NCBI GenBank assembly: GCA_025774865.1
Contig: JALGZO010000255.1
Span: forward strand, 1 to 12,519
Length of the DNA stretch: 12,519 nt
Direction: 5' to 3'
Origin: a bacterium
Lineage (GTDB): Bacteria; ARS69
A program made the translations under genes and the position numbers. Every line of letters begins with the position of its first letter. Position 1 is the stretch's first letter. The notes beneath the pieces are model-generated. The model worked only from the letters and a program-made list of their open reading frames with translations, was not told where the DNA came from and ran no database searches. This document shows, piece after piece, positions 6,682 to 12,519 of this stretch.

Positions 6682-7525
6682 CGAGGTACCTTTCTCGCGC
6701 GCGGTTGACGATTTCATCCGGGAGGCGTGGTCCCGGCGGTTGCTTGTTCCAGTCGACTCCATCCAGGTAGTCGCGGATCACCTGCTTGTCCCAGCTGTCG
6801 GGTGGCTCACCCGGGCGGTAGTCCTCCCGCCGCCAGTAGCGGGACGAGTCCGGCGTCAGCACTTCGTCGATCAGGATCATCTCGTCGCCGAGCAGACCGA
6901 ACTCGAACTTCGTGTCCGCGAGCAGGAATCCCTTCTCCCGCGCGACCCGATGACCATGCTCGTAGATCCGGATCGACAAATCGCGCAGCGTTTCGGCGAG
7001 CTTGGCGCCGACGATCGCTACCGTCTCGTCGAAGTCGATCGGCTCGTCGTGACCCTCGTCTTCTTTGGTCGACGGCGTGAAGATGGGCTGCGGCAACCGG
7101 GCGCCTTTCGTGAGCCCGGGCGGCAGCTCGTGACCGCTGACGCGGCCGGTCCTCTGGTAGTCCGCCCAGCCGCCGCCGGCAATGTATCCGCGCACCACGC
7201 ACTCCACGTCGATGCGCTCGGCCTTGTGCACGAGCATGGATCGGCCGCGCAACTCGTCGACGCCGGCGAACGGCTTCGGAAAATCGGCGACGTCGGTGGA
7301 GATCACGTGGTTGGGCACGAGTGACTCGGTGTCGCGGAACCAGAAGTCGGAGATCCCGGTCAGGATGCGCCCCTTGTCGGGGATCGCGTTCGGAAGAACG
7401 ACGTCGAAGGCCGAGACGCGGTCCGTCGCGACCAACAGCAGCTGGTCCCCGAGATCGAAGACGTCGCGAACCTTCCCGCGGTGCGTGGGCTCGGGGAGCG
7501 CCGTTACGGACTCGTGCGATGTCAT
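6641..7525 (-). CDS. purC: Phosphoribosylaminoimidazole-succinocarboxamide synthase (SAICAR synthetase)
   Basis: PurC joins CAIR and L-aspartate with ATP to give SAICAR in purine synthesis. At 294 residues this is the longer form found in many bacteria and yeast (ADE1), not the short enterobacterial form of about 237. Visible motifs are 'HRGKVRDVFDLGDQLLLVAT' (15-34), the substrate-loop 'DRVSAFDVVLPNAIPDKG' (35-52), 'ECVVRGYIAGGGWADYQRTG' (108-127), 'HELPPGL' and 'PIFTPSTK' (147-154), 'LADTKFEFG' (202-210), 'DEVLTPDSSRYW' (220-231) and 'SWDKQ' (244-248). The ATG start overlaps the purN stop as ATGA, and its 3' end runs 41 nt into purH. The three genes are thus tightly coupled. No missing key residue is apparent. 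Confidence 0.97.
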   Translation of the reverse strand: MTSHESVTALPEPTHRGKVRDVFDLGDQLLLVATDRVSAFDVVLPNAIPDKGRILTGISDFWFRDTESLVPNHVISTDVADFPKPFAGVDELRGRSMLVHKAERIDVECVVRGYIAGGGWADYQRTGRVSGHELPPGLTKGARLPQPIFTPSTKEDEGHDEPIDFDETVAIVGAKLAETLRDLSIRIYEHGHRVAREKGFLLADTKFEFGLLGDEMILIDEVLTPDSSRYWRREDYRPGEPPDSWDKQVIRDYLDGVDWNKQPPGPRLPDEIVNRARERYLDVHLAITGRDLDG

Positions 7526-8139
7526 GTCAGCGTGGGTGCGAGCGTCACGGAGGTTCCCTCGACGGTGACGCGTCCTTCGGCCAGGGCGCGAAGCGCCTCG
7601 GGATACGCGCGATGCTCCTGCTCGAGAATCCGATTCGCGAGGGTGTCCTCCGTGTCGCCGGGCTCCACCGGAACAGTGCGCTGCACGAGAATCGGACCGG
7701 TGTCCACCCCCTCGTCGACGAGGTGCACCGTGCAGCCGGTCACTTTCACCCCGGCGCGCAGCGCCTGCCGCTGGGCTCGCAGACCGGGAAACGCGGGCAG
7801 CAGTGATGGATGAATGTTGAGGATGGCGTTCGGGAAAGCGCCGACGATTTCGCTCGGGAGAACTCGCATGAAGCCCGCGAGGCAGATCGCTTCCACGCGG
7901 TGTCGTCGAAGGGCGTCGAGCGCGGCGCCCACGCCGGCCTGACTCCAGGCGCCACGACGCGTGCCGGGGTCGATCACCTCGACGGGCACGGTGAAGCGCC
8001 GAGCCTTCTCGAGAACGGGCGCGCCGGGTTGATCCGAGACCACCACGACGATCTCGGCCGGATTCACCGGATCGAGGCTGGAGCGGTGCAAAGCGTCGAA
8101 ATTACTGCCTCTTCCCGATGCCATGACTGCGACGCGCAA
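7522..8139 (-). CDS. purN: Phosphoribosylglycinamide formyltransferase (GART)
   Basis: PurN transfers the formyl group of 10-formyl-THF to GAR, the third step of purine synthesis. The predicted 205 residues match the family. It opens with the typical 'MRVAVMASGRGSNFDAL', then 'VVVSDQPGAPVLEKAR', 'AICLAGFMRVLP' (84-95), 'LNIHPSLLPAFPG' (107-119) with the catalytic Asn108 and His110, and 'HLVDEGVDTGPILVQR' (139-154), whose Asp146 aligns with the third catalytic residue (Asp144 in E. coli). The start is a TTG at 8139. It has a strong ribosome site (AGAGGAGGA) about 8 nt upstream and gives the canonical N-terminus; the only nearby ATG (residue 6) would delete the first beta strand. The stop overlaps the purC start (ATGA). 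The gap to the comEC stop is 48 nt. Confidence 0.96.
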   Translation of the reverse strand: MRVAVMASGRGSNFDALHRSSLDPVNPAEIVVVVSDQPGAPVLEKARRFTVPVEVIDPGTRRGAWSQAGVGAALDALRRHRVEAICLAGFMRVLPSEIVGAFPNAILNIHPSLLPAFPGLRAQRQALRAGVKVTGCTVHLVDEGVDTGPILVQRTVPVEPGDTEDTLANRILEQEHRAYPEALRALAEGRVTVEGTSVTLAPTLT

Positions 8140-8156
8140 CGCGGCATTCCTCCTCT
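8140..8156 (-). promoter_or_regulatory. Strong ribosome binding site that fixes the TTG start of purN
   Basis: The minus strand reads AGAGGAGGAATGCCGCG immediately before TTG. The AGGAGG core is the best Shine-Dalgarno match in the window and sits at normal distance from the TTG. The ATG inside this stretch (AATGCC) is out of frame with purN, so the rare start codon is well supported. Confidence 0.7.
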
Positions 8157-8187
8157 GCGAGCATTGCGCGGAAGTGTAGAAGAATCT

Positions 8188-10494
8188 CTACCGACCCGAA
8201 AGAGGAAACGCCGCGGCGGGCCGTCTCGGGCCAGGAAAATCTCGCTGCCACCGAACGCGAAAGCCTCGGCGCGTCGCCGTGATCGCGATCGTGCCGTCGC
8301 GGTCCGTGCGAAGGACCGCGCACCGTTGCTCGTGCAGCCGCGTGAGGAGCTCGGGGTGCGGGTGACCGTGGGGGTTGCCGGCTCCGCAGGACACGAGCGC
8401 GAGGCTCGGGCGCACCGCCGCGAGGAGCGCGGGGCCCGTGGAGTGACGCGAGCCGTGATGGCCCGCGAGGAGGATCGGCGCCTCGAGGGCGGTGGCCGCT
8501 TCCGACGAGAGGAGTGCACCTTCTCCGATCTCACCGAGATCGCCGGTCAGGACGGCGGCGACCGGGAGCGTCCGAGGGCGCCAGACGGTCACGAGGGAGA
8601 TCTCATTCTCCGGGGTTCCGGAGGGAGGGCGGCCGGTCGGCCAGGGGGAGAGAACGCGCGCCCGACCCTCGAGGAGATCACCTGTCGCGGGACCGCTTGG
8701 CAGCGCGGTGGGAACGCTGACGGAGTCCGCGAGTGCCTGCAGTCGAAGCCACGCGTCGGGGGGAGCTTCGGCGCGGCCCGGCGCGACGAGTTTCTCGATC
8801 GTACCGGCGCGAAGTAGATCCGCCAATCCACCCACGTGGTCCGCGTGACCGTGCGTGATCACGACGGCGTCCAAATCCAGTGATCCGCGGTGCGCCAGTG
8901 CGCGACCCGCAAGTGCGGCATGGTCTCCGAACGGCGGAGGTCCCGTGTCCACGAGCACGGCCCTCCCTGCGCCCTGAATGAGGTACGCGCTGCCCTGACC
9001 GACGTCGAGGATCGTGAGGCGGTCGGTGGGAATTCGACCGAGCAGGGCGGCGAGTCCGAGCCCGCCGAGAATCGCGGTGGCCCGGCGACCCGGGCGACGA
9101 CCTGCGGCGAGATGCGCGGACAATCCGAGCAGAGCCATGGCCGCCGGCGGGCCGAGTGACGGGACCCCGACGTCGCCGCCGGGGAGCGGAGACGCTGCGC
9201 GGGCGATCCCCAGGAGCGCCCAGGCCGAGAGCCGGGCCGCCGCGGCGAACACGTCGCCCAGACCGGGGAGCGGCAGCACCGCGAGTCCCCCCCAGCCGAG
9301 CGCTGCGGCGGCCGGGGTGCCGGCCAGGAGGTTCGTGGCCGGAGCGAGGAAGCTCACGACTCCGAACGACGATGCGATCTCCGGCAGCGTCCCGAGGGTG
9401 AGAATCGCGGACAGCGCGCCGGCCTCCCGCCCGGCAGCAAGGATTCTCCCGAGTCCGTGTCGCCGCGGGCGCGCCGGTCGGGCCGCGGCGAGCGCCAGGA
9501 GACCGGCCGCCGTGAAGGAAAGCCGGAACCCGACGTCGCCGAGCGCCGACGGATCGCGCAGGAGAAGAACCCCGGCGGCCAGGCCGACGGCGTGGACCGG
9601 AGGGAAGCGCCGCCCCACCGCGAGTGCCGTGGCGGCGAGCCCACTCGTCGTCGCGGCCCGGAGGATCGGGGGACGGGCCCCGGTCACGAACGAGAACGCC
9701 GTGAGAAACGCGAGCACGGCGAGGAGGACCGGAAGCCCCCGCAGTCCCAGGGCCCGCAAGAGCGCTCCGGTCCCGAGGGCGAGGACCCCGACGTGCATCC
9801 CGGACAGTGCCAGCACGTGCGCGAGACCCGCGCGGCGGAACGCGGTCCGCTCGCTCGAGTCGAGACCCCGGCGGTCGCCCAGGAGCAGCGCCGTCACGAG
9901 GTCGCCCGCATCGGTGCGGCCGGCGCCGAACCGCGCTCGCGCGCGCGCCCGAAACCCGTGGGCCGTGCGGCGCGCGCTGGCCATGAACCCGGGGACGGGC
10001 GCGGAGTCGGTCGCCGCCCCGAGGATCCTCGCCCGACCGTGGATGCCCCGGGTGCGGGCCCAGCGATCCGCGCGGAACGCGGAGGGATCGGCGGTGGCGC
10101 GTACGGGATCGGCCCGGATCCGCGCGCGGAAGCCTCGTCCCGGCCCGGACGCCGGCGGCGGGTCGCGCAGGAGCAGGCGTCGCCGTCCGGCTCGGATGAC
10201 GACGCCCCTCCCCTCCTCGCTCAACACTTCGAACCGACCTTCGATGTGAAGCGGCCGCGTCACGCGGCGCCTCGCGAACGCCGCCTCCGCCTGCGTGGCT
10301 CTCAAGAGCCCGAGGCACGGGGGGACCAGAATCCAGGCCCCGGGGTTCCCGATCGCCGCCGCCGAGGAGAGGACCGCAAGGCCGGCAGCAGACCGACCAC
10401 CGAGGGGAAGAATGCTGCCGCCGGCGATGATGCCGACCGCGACGCCGAGTCCGAACCATCCGCCGTGACCGTTCACGGACGACCGGACTTGCAA
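8188..10494 (-). CDS. comEC: ComEC/Rec2-family DNA internalisation channel protein
   Basis: ComEC forms the inner-membrane channel through which single-stranded DNA enters during natural transformation. Here it has about 768 residues and the complete three-part layout. Two or so N-terminal membrane segments (about 13-65) are followed by a DUF4131/OB-like soluble region (about 80-165). The polytopic Competence domain (about 195-480) contains 'ALLLGDRRGLDSSERTAFRR' and the signature 'HVLALSGMHVGVLAL' (226-240). The C-terminal metallo-beta-lactamase-like domain (from about 490) contains 'TILDVGQGSAYLIQ', the metal-binding 'THGHADHVGGL' (547-557), 'VLTGDLGEIG' (648-657) and 'LAGHHGSRHSTGPAL' (676-690). 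The proposed nuclease site is therefore intact, pointing to a working protein rather than a remnant. The start is uncertain: a TTG at 10494 or a GTG at 10476, neither with a clear ribosome site. It follows the beta-helix gene by 21 nt and precedes purN by 48 nt. Other competence genes are not visible here. Confidence 0.93.
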   Translation of the reverse strand: MQVRSSVNGHGGWFGLGVAVGIIAGGSILPLGGRSAAGLAVLSSAAAIGNPGAWILVPPCLGLLRATQAEAAFARRRVTRPLHIEGRFEVLSEEGRGVVIRAGRRRLLLRDPPPASGPGRGFRARIRADPVRATADPSAFRADRWARTRGIHGRARILGAATDSAPVPGFMASARRTAHGFRARARARFGAGRTDAGDLVTALLLGDRRGLDSSERTAFRRAGLAHVLALSGMHVGVLALGTGALLRALGLRGLPVLLAVLAFLTAFSFVTGARPPILRAATTSGLAATALAVGRRFPPVHAVGLAAGVLLLRDPSALGDVGFRLSFTAAGLLALAAARPARPRRHGLGRILAAGREAGALSAILTLGTLPEIASSFGVVSFLAPATNLLAGTPAAAALGWGGLAVLPLPGLGDVFAAAARLSAWALLGIARAASPLPGGDVGVPSLGPPAAMALLGLSAHLAAGRRPGRRATAILGGLGLAALLGRIPTDRLTILDVGQGSAYLIQGAGRAVLVDTGPPPFGDHAALAGRALAHRGSLDLDAVVITHGHADHVGGLADLLRAGTIEKLVAPGRAEAPPDAWLRLQALADSVSVPTALPSGPATGDLLEGRARVLSPWPTGRPPSGTPENEISLVTVWRPRTLPVAAVLTGDLGEIGEGALLSSEAATALEAPILLAGHHGSRHSTGPALLAAVRPSLALVSCGAGNPHGHPHPELLTRLHEQRCAVLRTDRDGTIAITATRRGFRVRWQRDFPGPRRPAAAFPLSGR

Positions 10495-10509
10495 GCGCCG
10501 GACCGGCGC
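10495..10509. repeat. Perfect GC dyad directly upstream of comEC
   Basis: GCGCCGG-A-CCGGCGC is a perfect 7-bp inverted repeat around one base. It fills the 15 bases just before the TTG start of comEC and starts 6 nt after the end of the beta-helix gene. In RNA it would fold with a small loop where a ribosome site should be. It has no T-tract, so it is not a typical terminator. A translational brake on comEC or mere GC-rich coincidence are both possible. Confidence 0.4.
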
Positions 10510-10515
10510 GACGAG

Positions 10516-11724
10516 TCAACGGATCAGAACGAGTCGACGGCTCTCCGGCTCACGCCGTCCCTGGGTGATGCGCACGAAGTAGATGCCCGGCGGCGCTTCG
10601 ACGCCGAGATCGTCGTGGCCGTCCCAGGTGCGCGTGTGCTCGCCCGCCGACATCTCGCCGGCGTAGAGCGTACGCACCCGCTGGCCCAGGATGTTGTAGA
10701 TGCCCAGGTCCACCACCGTCGGATCCGGCACCTGAAAGTGGATGGTCGTCGCGGGACGGAACGGGTTGGGAATGCTGGGGCCGAGAAGAGGATCGTCATC
10801 GTCCTCGGGCCCGGGAGTCACCCCGTGACCGAGCTCGTCCAGCGTCAGCGGATCGAGCCCGGCGAACGCGCCGAGTCGAGCCGCATCGTCGCCAACGGGC
10901 CGAAGATCGCCGTCCAGAGGTTCACCCACCCGGAGACCGTCCCCCCGGCGGGCCCCTTCGAGGGCGGCGAGGATGGACCCCGCGCTCGGGCCCTCGACGC
11001 GAAGGACGTCGTCGACGCAGTCGGAAAGCAGGTTTCTCTCGAGCGAGGGTCCGGCCCATGCGCCTTCGACGGCCTCGACGAAGATCCCGACCGACGGGCC
11101 CCCGTCCCATCCGGGACGCGAGATGACGCAGTCGCGAAGGATCGGGCTCGCCCCTCCTCGCACGACGATGGCGGCGCCTCCGTTCTCGTGGAACGTACAG
11201 AGCGCGATCTCGGGCGCGCCCCGCTCGACCACGATCGTGCCGCCCGAGCCGCGGTTGCCGGTGAAAAGGCAGTTCCGGATCGCTGCCCCGCCCCCGTCGA
11301 TCGCGATCGCGTCCCCGGCAGCGAGCGAGCGGCCATTCGAAAACCGGAGGTGGGAGAGCACGGGCGAAGCGTCACGAATCAAAACCGTCGCTCCCGCCTG
11401 TTCGCTCCGCCCGCCGCGTAACGTCAGCCCGCTCACCGTGGACGCGTCGCCCGACTCGAAGACGATGAGCTGCGACGACGACGCTCCGTCGAGCGTGCAC
11501 CGCCCGGGCCCCTCCCCCGCGATCGTGACGTTGCGATTCGAGATCCGGAGCGGGAACACTTCGCCGGTGCGAGCGGAATAGGTCCCGGCCGCGACCGAGA
11601 TGACGTCGCCCGCCGCGGCGACCTCGAGAGCCGCCGTGATGGTGGAACGATCTTCGGGAACCCGGATGGTCGCGGCGCGAGCGCCGGGCGCGAGGAGAAG
11701 AGCGAGGGCGAAGGCGAGTTGCAC
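10516..11724 (-). CDS. Secreted right-handed beta-helix (pectin-lyase-fold) protein with C-terminal FlgD-Ig/sorting-type domain
   Basis: The 402-residue product begins with a signal peptide (1-17, 'QLAFALALLLAPGARA'). The opening 'TIRVPEDRSTITAALEVAAA' then 'GDVISVAAGTYS' (19-50) is the usual entry to parallel beta-helix/NosD-like proteins. Helical rungs run through about 65-260, e.g. 'STVSGLTLRGG', 'SPVLSHLRFSNG', 'AAIRNCLFTGNRGSGG', 'APEIALCTFHENGG' and 'ASPILRDCVIS'. An acidic linker (PEDDDD, about 306) leads to a C-terminal module with 'SIPNPFRPATTIHFQVPDP' (317-335), 'LGIYNILGQRVRTLYAGE' (340-357), 'TWDGHDDLG' (366-374) and 'GIYFVRITQGRR', ending in RRLVLIR. This resembles FlgD-Ig/T9SS-type sorting modules. 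The GTG start at 11724 is chosen because AGGGGAA sits about 6 nt upstream and the signal peptide begins there. Function is unknown: carbohydrate binding or surface adhesion are common for this fold. No catalytic site is evident. Confidence 0.87.
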   Translation of the reverse strand: MQLAFALALLLAPGARAATIRVPEDRSTITAALEVAAAGDVISVAAGTYSARTGEVFPLRISNRNVTIAGEGPGRCTLDGASSSQLIVFESGDASTVSGLTLRGGRSEQAGATVLIRDASPVLSHLRFSNGRSLAAGDAIAIDGGGAAIRNCLFTGNRGSGGTIVVERGAPEIALCTFHENGGAAIVVRGGASPILRDCVISRPGWDGGPSVGIFVEAVEGAWAGPSLERNLLSDCVDDVLRVEGPSAGSILAALEGARRGDGLRVGEPLDGDLRPVGDDAARLGAFAGLDPLTLDELGHGVTPGPEDDDDPLLGPSIPNPFRPATTIHFQVPDPTVVDLGIYNILGQRVRTLYAGEMSAGEHTRTWDGHDDLGVEAPPGIYFVRITQGRREPESRRLVLIR

Positions 11725-11851
11725 GTGAAGTTCCCCTGTTGGGAGAACAACCGTAACTCCGCCATATCGGGCTGGCAAGCGCTCGAATCTCTGTGGCGAC
11801 AGGCGCTTACGTCTTTTACCTCGACGGACTCATCGCCCCGAGATACTCCGA
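11725..11851 (-). other. Intergenic region between the flippase and beta-helix genes
   Basis: These 127 bp contain the beta-helix gene's ribosome site (AGGGGAA), a weak promoter candidate, and a 6-bp inverted repeat AAGCGC/GCGCTT separated by 20 bases (11777-11808). The repeat overlaps the candidate -35 and could be an operator or chance. No clear terminator with a T-tract follows the flippase stop. Confidence 0.45.
11750..11778 (-). promoter_or_regulatory. Weak sigma70-like promoter candidate for the beta-helix gene
   Basis: On the minus strand TTGCCA (11778-11773) and TACGGT (11755-11750) are spaced by exactly 17 bases, about 26 bases before the GTG start. The -10 is a poor match and sigma preferences of this lineage are unknown. 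Confidence 0.25.
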
Positions 11852-12519
11852 CTAGCCCGAGCCGCGGGCGCGCTCTTCGCGAAGGCTCTGCAGAAACCGA
11901 AGACGACGCTCGAAGAGGAGCGGAAGCGGAGCGCCGACCGCGAGGAAGAGCGCTCCCTCGGTAAGGGATCGCGGAACCTCTTCCCACGCACCGAGCGGAG
12001 TCTGGGGGATCCACCACCGGATGAAGACGATGACGGCGGCGAAGTACCCCACCGGCGCGTAGGTCTGGGCGATCCACCACAGGCTCCGTGCTACCGATCC
12101 GAGGGACCACCAGCCGGAGAAGAAGAGAATCGTCGTGCAGTAGAAGAAGGAGCCGGCGCCCATGGCCATCGCCACACCGAGCATCCCGTACCCGGCCTCC
12201 ACGAGCCAATGACCGAAGGAGTAATTGAATGCGACGGTCGCGAAACCCACCGGCACGAGCCAGTTCTGCCGATCGATCGCCATGAGGTAGAAGCCCGGAA
12301 GGATCGCAAGGCAGGAGAAAACGACCGACACGGTCAGCATTCGGAAGATCTCGATGGATGGAACGAACGGCGGGAGGAGCCACAACACGGGGAGATGGAG
12401 CACCAGGTAGGAGAGGCCGAGCCCCAGCGGGACCAAGAGGGCCAGAAACGCCGTCGGCCGCTCGAGCTGACGGCGGAGAGCCGTCCGATCCCGCGTCTCT
12501 CCGTACCGGCGGAGAAAGA
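11852..12519 (-). CDS. Polysaccharide flippase, Wzx/MviN-like (MOP superfamily), C-terminal part
   Basis: The frame is open to the right edge of the window, so only about the last 222 residues are seen. After a charged stretch ('TRDRTALRRQLERPTA') come about five to six hydrophobic segments: 'FLALLVPLGLGLSYLVLHLP', 'IFRMLTVSVVFSCLAILPGF' followed by 'YLMAIDRQNWLVPVGFATVA', 'WLVEAGYGMLGVAMAMGAGS', and two near the C-terminus ('VGYFAAVIVFIRWW', 'EGALFLAVGAPLPLLF'). The pattern of a long soluble loop, 'PSIEIFRML', then 'YLMAIDRQNW', then '..G.LGVAMA...G' matches the second half of O-antigen/polysaccharide exporters, which move lipid-linked sugars across the inner membrane. It ends in a short basic tail. 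The exact subfamily cannot be settled without the N-terminal half. A TTG at 12436 also occurs in frame but is internal. Confidence 0.75.
   Translation of the reverse strand, partial: FLRRYGETRDRTALRRQLERPTAFLALLVPLGLGLSYLVLHLPVLWLLPPFVPSIEIFRMLTVSVVFSCLAILPGFYLMAIDRQNWLVPVGFATVAFNYSFGHWLVEAGYGMLGVAMAMGAGSFFYCTTILFFSGWWSLGSVARSLWWIAQTYAPVGYFAAVIVFIRWWIPQTPLGAWEEVPRSLTEGALFLAVGAPLPLLFERRLRFLQSLREERARGSG

Noticed and set aside
8176-8191. GTAGA-AGAATC-TCTAC inverted repeat at the end of comEC as a terminator before purN
   Set aside because: The stem is five AT-containing pairs with no T-tract, and purN follows closely with its own ribosome site.
8678-10519. 613-codon minus-strand frame inside comEC
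   Set aside because: It is an Arg/Gly/Pro-rich alternative frame of comEC, whose own frame carries all the conserved motifs.
9457-11421. 654-codon open frame on the plus strand spanning comEC and the beta-helix gene
   Set aside because: Composition is typical of high-GC antisense frames (Arg/Glu/Gly/Ala-rich, no motif), and it crosses two well-supported minus-strand genes.

Overview
The window is a very GC-rich bacterial chromosomal segment (strong G/C preference at third codon positions) in which every supportable gene lies on the minus strand. Ten coding units fill it almost completely, and no gene-free stretch exceeds about 135 bases. Two proteins carry a C-terminal FlgD-like Ig module, one of them with the 'NPF.P.TTI.F..P' and 'IYN..GQ.VRTL' signatures. 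This style is typical of surface and secreted proteins from the FCB superphylum and neighbouring candidate phyla such as Eisenbacteria or Latescibacteria. With the high GC, I infer an uncultured Gram-negative lineage of that kind. This is an inference from protein style, not a phylogenetic placement.

Reading in the direction of transcription, from high to low coordinates: (1) the C-terminal part of a Wzx/MviN-like polysaccharide flippase (11852-12519, cut by the window edge); (2) a 127-bp gap with a weak candidate promoter; (3) a secreted right-handed beta-helix protein with a FlgD-Ig/sorting-type C-terminus; (4) ComEC, the DNA-uptake channel; (5) three purine genes purN-purC-purH, packed with 4-nt and 41-nt overlaps; (6) a 135-bp gap with a possible hairpin after purH; (7) a signal-peptide-bearing Slt70-type lytic transglycosylase with a TPR-like region; (8) an NHL-repeat/FlgD-Ig secreted protein whose reading frame is broken and which has no normal start codon; (9) a dolichol/phytol-kinase-like (SEC59/VTE5/DGK1 family) membrane protein, joined to (8) by an ATGA overlap; (10) a partial single-pass membrane protein of unknown function running off the left end.

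Functionally, purN, purC and purH supply three catalytic proteins for de novo IMP synthesis (GAR formylation, SAICAR synthesis, and the last two steps). They sit directly behind comEC with little spacing, so the two may share a transcript. The left part (transglycosylase, NHL protein, lipid-kinase-like protein, membrane protein) and the right edge (flippase, beta-helix protein) concern the cell envelope and surface. I see no tRNA, rRNA, CRISPR array, insertion sequence, phage gene or defence system. The clearest anomaly is the lesioned NHL gene. I found no convincing undescribed system.
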